This document shows, in pieces, positions 58,116-64,000 of a stretch of 64,000 nucleotides of DNA. Source of the DNA: Nageia nagi (Eukaryota > Pinophyta); assembly GCA_050084985.1 (NCBI GenBank), contig JBITNC010000001.1:153574001-153638000 (forward strand), in the 5' to 3' direction. The notes under the pieces were generated by a model. That model did no database searches. It saw only the letters and a program-made list of their open reading frames with translations, and was not told the origin of the DNA. The stretch's first letter is position 1, and the number at the start of each line of letters is the position of its first letter. The translations under genes were made by a program, and so were the position numbers.

Positions 58116-59473
58116 CTAATGTCGCAGACTAGGGATTTTAGGAGGTTCTTGGTATATACTTTTTTCGTATAACTCTTTTCCTTTGTAATCAGGTTGTTTC
58201 ATTTGCTTTTGAGTTTGTTCCACCCAACTTTTAATAGAATCTTGCTTTTGTTTATCATATAATCTTTGTAATTCTAGTTCTTTATCCCTCTTCTTTTGTA
58301 ACAAAATGGCTACCTCTTTATCCCTTGCTTCTTGTCTATCTAAGTAAGGATCTCGATATCTTCGTATTTGACTTCCTTCAGGAGTTTCGGGTTTCCAATT
58401 TTTAATCCTTTGATATTCCTCCCACTGTCTTTGTTTTTCTTTCTCCATACGTAGATGTTGCTCCCTTTTGATTTTTTCTTTTTCTAATTCTTCAAGTTGT
58501 AATTCTCTTAAACACAATTGAATCTATGCTCTTTATGAAGTCTTTTCTTTTCTTGTTCTAGGAATTCACTTCTCTCTTTGTTTATTTGTTCTTGTTCTAT
58601 TAATTTCTTTTTATCCCTCAAAAGTTTATCTTCCATTTCTTTTAATTTATCTTCTTGTTCTTGAATTTTAAGGACTTCATTATTTCTTCTATTTTCTTCC
58701 TCTAGGAGATATTGCATCTCCGCGGCCCTTTTAATCTCATCGGCATATACTTCCGTGAATCTTTGACCCATTTTTGTTGTATATAATCGTCTTCGTTCTT
58801 TTAGTTCTTCAAAAGAAGGTATCTCTTCTACTGCAAATTTAGATGTCCTTCTATCTAATCTTCCCTTTGAAGAGTAAGATTTTTCCGTTTACTTTATTGA
58901 AGGAGCTCTTTGAGATAAATTACTTGCAGGTATTGTTACTTCATTTTTTCCTAATTTGAGAGATTTACGAGAAAGAGGAAGTCCTTCTTTTCTAATCAAA
59001 GAACTGACTATTCGACCATCTGGTAATTGATGAATGACTCTATCATAGATAACTTTATACGGTTCAATCTCTGGTACCACTATGGTTCCATCCTGAGATC
59101 TATCCTCATCAATTTCTAAGTTATGATGCCTTTGATCTCATTTTTCTACATCTCCTGGTACACTAGAAGACATCTTAGGAATATCTCTATGATTGGCTAG
59201 ACGATGACGAATTTCAATTAACTCTTCATCTAACACTTGCATTCTAGACTTAGTAATATGATCCTCTATACCTTGTCTTTGCAATTTAGATTGATCATAA
59301 TCCCAATCTTTATCTTTACCTTCATAACGACCTACCCGTGAATCTGATTCATCTAAAAGAGGTGGCCTCCTAACCGAAGACTCTATCAAATCCATATTAT
59401 CTATATCTATTTCTTGTATTTCAAATGGGTATTCTTGTATTTCCTTAGCGGCCATACTTCTAGTTTGAACCAT
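58116..59473 (-). pseudogene. coiled-coil ORF upstream of gag
   Basis: Likely starts at the ATG at 59473 (MVQTRSMAAKEIQE); an upstream in-frame ATG at 59608 seems less likely. About 450 codons with stops at 59138 and 58889 and one frameshift near 58510. From 58771 on it is a long, highly charged coiled coil of Glu, Lys, Arg and Gln heptads (EEENRRNNEVLKIQEQEDKL, LEKEKIKREQHLRMEKEKQ). A TAG at 58116 divides it from gag, in the same frame. Ogre elements have an additional ORF upstream of gag, and this could be its counterpart or an N-terminal Gag extension. Function unknown. Confidence 0.75.
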
Positions 59474-60189
59474 TATAAACAAACATCGTAAAAAGAGAAC
59501 TTCATTTTTATCTTTTATATTATGTTTTCGAGAAAACAATTTGATGCACAAACATCCTACATGCAAATTTACTTCTAACGATGTGATTATCTTTTTAACT
59601 TTTTTCAAATATTTTTAATATCTAAGTTAAATGAACGATATGAGTTATACACTTTTAGTCTTTTAATTTTCCTAATTTGTTTTAACTAATCAAGTGTTAA
59701 ACAAGGTAGGTTGGGTAATTCTAAGTAATGTTTACAAGCTTCTATGGCTTTTGGCTTGGTTCTAGAAGAGTCTCCTTTTTTGACTCCTACCTAAAGGAGA
59801 GTCACCTTGGTAATCACCTCCAAGTGTGACTGGCTCTATGGCTTCAAGTGTGTTATGTCGGTGGGTACAAAGAAATAAGAATTAACGGTTGGTAGTGACA
59901 TCCAACTCGTTAATGTTCAATTATATCCTTTAAGGCCTTATGAAATGCAATTTAAACAAGTAAGATGCAATTATGCATACTACCCTCCCCAACATTCATG
60001 TCCATTCATTTATCTTATCTTAATGTGATGCAACCAAAAGTTTATTATAAGATGGATCTTGATCTTAATAAACCCCATTGTTCTTTTTTAATTATAATGT
60101 GATTTATTATCCAACCTCTTAGTGATGTTCATTAACCCCTTCCAGCTATGGAAGTATTATGTGTAGTAAATTTCCAAGTAAGATGTGAA

Positions 60190-60875
60190 TAAATTTTACC
60201 TCTTTCACTTGACTTATTTCTGATCACTTAAGATCGCTCGAAGTGCAAAAGTGAGAGCATACTTTGTTAAGTGAAAGTACTTAGTGTGTTCAAATCCACC
60301 CAATTCATTAACCTTTTATTGTGATTTGTACTATCCAAAACCCCGATTTATTTTCTTTAAGTTCATTCCAAATTAAGTGTGATTCATTTACCTCTTCCAA
60401 TTGTGTAAGTATTATGTGTAGTAAATTGCCTCCTCTTACTAGTAAGAGGTCATTAGATGTAGATAAATTAACCCAATTAATGATAGTGTGAGTGTGAAAG
60501 AAAAGAAAAGTTAATTTACCCCTTCTTATCAAGTCTATTCTGGTCACCTTAGATCGCTCAAAGCGCAAAGGGAGAGCATAAGTAGACAAGATAAAAAGTA
60601 TTAATGTGTACGTAATGTGAGTGTGAAGGAAAAGAAAAATCAATTTACCCCTTCTTATCAAGTCTATTCTGATCACCTTAGATCGCACGAAGCGCAAAGG
60701 GATAGCATAAGTAGACAAGATAAAAAGTATTAATATGTACATAATGTGAGTGTAAAGGAAAAGAAAAATCAATTTACCCCTTCTTATCAAGTCTATTCTG
60801 ATCACCTTAGATCGCATGAAGCGCAAAGGGAGAGCATAAGTAGACAAGATAAAAAGTATTAATGTGTACGTGCCC
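60190..60875. repeat. tandem repeat, about 129 bp x 3 plus a diverged unit
   Basis: Units begin near gtgagtgtgaa at 60487, 60617 and 60745. They contain ccccttcttatcaagtc, accttagatcgc, aaagggagagcataag and gataaaaagtattaatgtg. A diverged earlier unit is at about 60195-60290. The unit contains an aagcgcaaag / agatcgc core. Its place, just downstream of the primer-binding site, is where packaging or translation-control signals would lie. Confidence 0.9.
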
Positions 60876-61070
60876 TTCACCCAAAGCATGAAAATAAATA
60901 CATAACTTCATACATAAAGTAAATTAATAAAATATATGCATTTAACCTTTTCTAACCACTCTTATATGCACTCTAAGCAAAGGAATCACACTCAAATTTT
61001 TTTTTTTTATAACACAATTTTATTTTACTTTTTCAGAAATAGCAAAAAGAGATAAAATGACTTGGATATG

Positions 61071-61230
61071 AGTTGCTGGCATTTAGATAGGGAATGTTGG
61101 CATTTAATGACAGTCTCTGACATTTGATTCCCAGTTGCTAGCATTTAATGATAGTCATTGGCATTCTATTACAGTCGTTGGTGTTCGATATCAATCATCG
61201 ACGTTCGATATCAGTCGTCGATGTTTCTGC
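61071..61230. repeat. 20-21-bp motif array near the 5' LTR
   Basis: About eight tandem 20-bp units, each with a form of cgtcgacgttt or tggcattt followed by a spacer ending cagt (for example catcgacgttcgatatcagt). The unit, spacing and strand agree with the array at 45675-45850. The left units are more decayed (tg for cg). Confidence 0.85.
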
Positions 61231-61352
61231 AACAAATTCCTGAAAAAGCATAGAACTCGAAATTTGAAGTTAGTACACGAAAAAATCCGAAAAAACTAGA
61301 GAACAGAAAGGTAGAATCATAAACAAAAAATCTCCCTCTCAATAATGGAGGG

Positions 61353-61370
61353 GCCCTCCTTCTAGCGCCA
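61353..61370 (-). promoter_or_regulatory. giant element primer-binding site
   Basis: Minus strand reads TGGCGCTAGAAGGAGGGC, three bases from the LTR. The TGGCGC start is typical of Tat-type gypsy elements. I do not assign the tRNA. Confidence 0.85.
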
Positions 61371-61373
61371 GAA

Positions 61374-62218
61374 TGTTGTAATGAAAATTGAGCTGGAATA
61401 TAGAATAACATAAAATAAAGATTACTCTTCAATCTTCATTGAACCTCAAATTATATAACATAGATAAACATGTTGTAATTGCAAAATGATATTCAATCTC
61501 AGTTCAAACTACAATTTGCCCTTAGAAGGGAATTTTACAAATGTATGTGCCAAAATAAGAGTATTAGATCTCCATTGTTTTTGGGTTGCTTGCTTCTCTT
61601 TTTGATGTAGACAACCTGTAAATCCTACACACATGCAAGAGACAATAACATCAAAGCATCTATGTGTAACATTGTATTAAAATGAAACTAGCATAAAATA
61701 ATAAAAGGAATGAGTTCATAAGATTTTGGTAGCATTACCCTACTTCAAAATTGGGTTCAATTGGGGTCAATTTGGATCATCCATATTGCTTTGTATTAGC
61801 TTGTATTTATAGATTTTCAAGTGAGACATTTCAAGGATGGAAAGGGGAAGTGAAGAGCCACCATAAGTCATAACTGACCTCCTCTATCCACCTCATCATG
61901 GAAGATGAAGCATTCCAACTTCCTTTTTTGATTTTTGTTCGGCTGTTGCAGAGTCATCGACGTTTGTATGTCGAATGCCGACGATCTCCTCGAAACGTCG
62001 ATGTTTGATATAGAACACCGATGACTAGTTAACTATATTAGAATGGCCGCCTAAAAGTAAAATTTCATCAAAAGGGGGTCATGTGACCATTCATTTTGCA
62101 TACACTCGATGAGAGCTATCCAATAATAGGGTTTCTAAACCTATTTTATGTTATCACACCAAGTTATGATTATTCTAATTTTTACTTAGTTAACGAGGGA
62201 CATTTTTAGGTGTCTACA
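61374..62218 (-). repeat. giant element 5' LTR (845 bp)
   Basis: Same length and ends as 44319-45163. A minus-strand TATA box (plus strand gtatttatag) at 61803-61812 would drive the genomic RNA. Differences from its partner are mostly transitions, many at CG sites. Confidence 0.95.
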
Positions 62219-62223
62219 AGTAG

Positions 62224-64000
62224 TAAAAGTTGATCCTACCATGATGACATTAAAAACTATGATCCAAAAAATGGTAGATACACTTACTAGTACATTCAAG
62301 GTAGAAATCCAACAAATACAAACCCAAATATAGACCCTTGACAATAAATGTGATAGTGTTCAACTAAGTCTTAGTCATACCAACAATGCATCTAGTTCAC
62401 AACAATGAGCTCGCATTGCATGTAAAAGATCTTATGAAAAATTGGAAAAGGGATGCTAGCATAGTTACACTCCTTAACAATCATCAAATTTAAAATCATA
62501 GATCCTAAGGATTTGTATCCCATCTTAAGTAAGCATTCAAGTACCTTTGAGGAACCAATGGGCTTACCACCCCAGCAATAACATGATCATGCTATTCAGT
62601 TGGTGCCAAGAAGTCACCCACCAAACATTCATCCTTATCAATATCCTTGTTTATAGAAAAATAAAATTGAAAAATTGGTTAAGGAATTATTGGATGCAGG
62701 AGTAATTTAACTTAGCATAAGCCCATATTTTTCTCTAATTATATTAGTTCATAAAAAACATGGTTCATGGCATATGTGTGTGGATTTTAGGGCCCTTAAC
62801 AAAATTACCATCAAGGACAAATTTGCCATCTTGATCATTGATGAATTAGTGGGTGAATTACATGGGGCAAGATATTTTTCCAAGTTGGACTTGCAATTTA
62901 GGTGTCACAAAATCTGTCTCAAGGAGGAGGATATACTAAAAATTGCATTTTGCACCCATGAGGGCCATTATGAGTTCCTGGTCATGCCTTTTGGCCTCAT
63001 AAATGCTCCATCCACATTTCAAAGTTTAATGAATTGGGTGTTTTGTTCATTCCTTAGGAAGTTCATTCTAGTTTTCTTTGATGATATCTTGATCTATAGT
63101 AAGACATGGCAAGAAAATGTGGCACATGCTGACCAAACCTTACAAATTTTGAAGGGACACTAGCTATATGTAGAAAAATCAAAATGCTCATTTGATAAGA
63201 GGCAAATTGACTACTTAGGCCATGTTATATCTAAAGAGGGAGTTAAGATGGATCCATAAAAGATTACTAACATGCAAAATTAGTCTATTCCTAAATCTTT
63301 GAAAAGTATTCAAGGATTATTAGGTTTGATAGGCTAGTATTAGAAATTTGTGAAGGATTATGGCAAGATTGTAGCACCTCTTACCATGTTGATGAAAAAG
63401 AATGCTTTTTAATGGTCCCCTCAAGCTGAGGTAGCTTTCCTGAAGCTCAAGGAGGTGATGTGTACCACCTTAGTATTAGCAATGCTAGATTTTTCTAAAA
63501 CCTTTGTGATAGAAAGTGATGCTTGTGGACTAGGAACTAGGGTAGTATTAATGTAGGAAGTGCATCCCTTGGCATTCACTAGTAGAGCACTCTTTGGAAA
63601 AAAATTGGGTAAATCCACTTTATGAAAAAGAAATGTTTGCCATCATTCATGTAATTTAATGTTGGAGACCATATCTCATTGGTTTCCATTTCATCATCCT
63701 CATAGATCATCATAGTTTGAAATTTTTTATTGAGCAATGCATTTCTAAGCCTAAGCAACAAAAATGGGTGACCAAACTACTAGGGTATGATTATGAGATA
63801 GTATACTATAAAGGTAAGGAGAATGTGGTTATCGATGCTCTATCTAAAAAATTTAAAGATCAAGTAGCACTGAAAGCTTTTTCATCTCCTATTCCTCAAT
63901 GGTTGGATAAAGTTAAACAAGAGTGGGTAGAAAATAGCTCCACCCAAGAATTGATAAAACAAGTCACTCAATACCCCATGAGTAAACCACACCACACATG
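62224..64000 (+). pseudogene. gypsy-3: gag remnant, RT and RNase H (runs off the window)
   Basis: Continues the gag frame opened at 44288 for about 60 codons, then reaches the RT region after only about 400 bp, so most of gag and the protease are deleted. RT phrases are KLVKELLDAGVI, MCVDFRALNKITIKDKF, LVMPFGLINAPSTFQ and the catalytic VFFDDILIYSK (63083-63115). RNase H follows with FVIESDACGLGT, HPLAFTSRAL and, after a frameshift near 63610, YEKEMFAIIHV and DHHSLKFFIEQ. The connection KGKENVVIDALSK is near 63810-63850. Several stops are present. This gypsy lacks the second RNase H at this point and looks like a chromovirus-type pol, unlike the inserted Tat element. Confidence 0.9.

Larger units (their letters stand above)
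59474..61352 (-). other. giant element 5' leader
   Basis: About 1.9 kb between the primer-binding site and the first ORF. It holds a 129-bp tandem array and a 20-21-bp motif array (listed separately). The long frame across 60308-60889 only reflects translation of the tandem array and is not a gene. Confidence 0.7.
44314..62223 (-). mobile_element. giant Tat/Ogre-like gypsy element with antisense PMD gene
   Basis: A 17.9-kb LTR retrotransposon on the minus strand. The target duplication AGTAG is at 44314-44318 and 62219-62223. LTRs of 845 bp are at 44319-45163 and 61374-62218; I counted about 28 differences by hand, roughly 3 percent. The primer-binding site and polypurine tract are in place. 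Order from the 5' LTR: leader, upstream coiled-coil ORF, gag, protease, RT, RNase H, second (archaeal-type) RNase H, integrase, unknown sense ORF, spacer, antisense PMD gene. The second RNase H and extra ORFs are known features of the Tat lineage. All reading frames carry stops. Confidence 0.95.

Noticed and set aside
60308-60889. A 193-codon open frame on the minus strand in the leader
   Set aside because: It is the translation of the 129-bp tandem array, with the same phrase repeated each unit. It lacks any domain.

Overview
The window is AT-rich plant nuclear DNA built almost entirely from transposable-element layers in different states of decay. I found no intact host gene and no tRNA, rRNA or CRISPR. 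The Gag and Pol sequences are of plant Ty1/copia, Ty3/gypsy (Tat/Ogre-like and a second type) and L1-type LINE elements. Long LTRs, nesting and many C-to-T type stop codons suggest a very large, slowly purged, methylated genome. A gymnosperm such as a conifer is my best guess, but that is inference.

Layout. 1-2940: unrecognised DNA, an LTR-like fragment and the 3' tail of a copia element. 2941-5882: body of copia-1 (minus strand, integrase mostly lost). 5883-8883: A-rich sequence with one more GC-rich island. 8884-9640: a 500-bp copia LTR lying between a primer-binding site and a polypurine tract, so it is shared by two partial elements. 9641-15620: copia-2 (minus), with all pol domains recognisable but full of stops. 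15640-16500: broken pentatricopeptide-repeat (PPR) gene. 18874-26534: copia-3, structurally complete with a GATAT target duplication, two LTRs of about 2.33 kb, a primer-binding site and a polypurine tract, but with pol deleted from mid-integrase to the last residues of RNase H. 26830-28330: a further LTR-like copy. 31400-32300: old Tat-type gag remnant. 34300-35290: a direct duplication. 36650-39480 and 40880-43560: two LINE fragments in opposite orientation.

44314-62223 is the most interesting object: a 17.9-kb Tat/Ogre-like gypsy element (minus strand) with 845-bp LTRs, an AGTAG target duplication, a primer-binding site and a polypurine tract. From its 5' side it carries a leader with two repeat arrays, a coiled-coil ORF upstream of gag, a single gag-protease-RT-RNase H-archaeal-type RNase H-integrase frame, an unrecognised 404-codon sense ORF, and, antisense next to the 3' LTR, a spliced plant mobile domain (PMD) gene. 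Arrays of a 20-21-bp motif sit just inside both LTRs. The element landed a few codons into the gag start of another gypsy element (gypsy-3), whose pol continues on the right (62224-64000, cut by the window edge).

No element here looks able to move on its own. Copia-2 and copia-3 share gag and protease sequence and the polypurine tract, so copia-3 looks like a deletion derivative whose movement would have needed proteins from a relative like copia-2.
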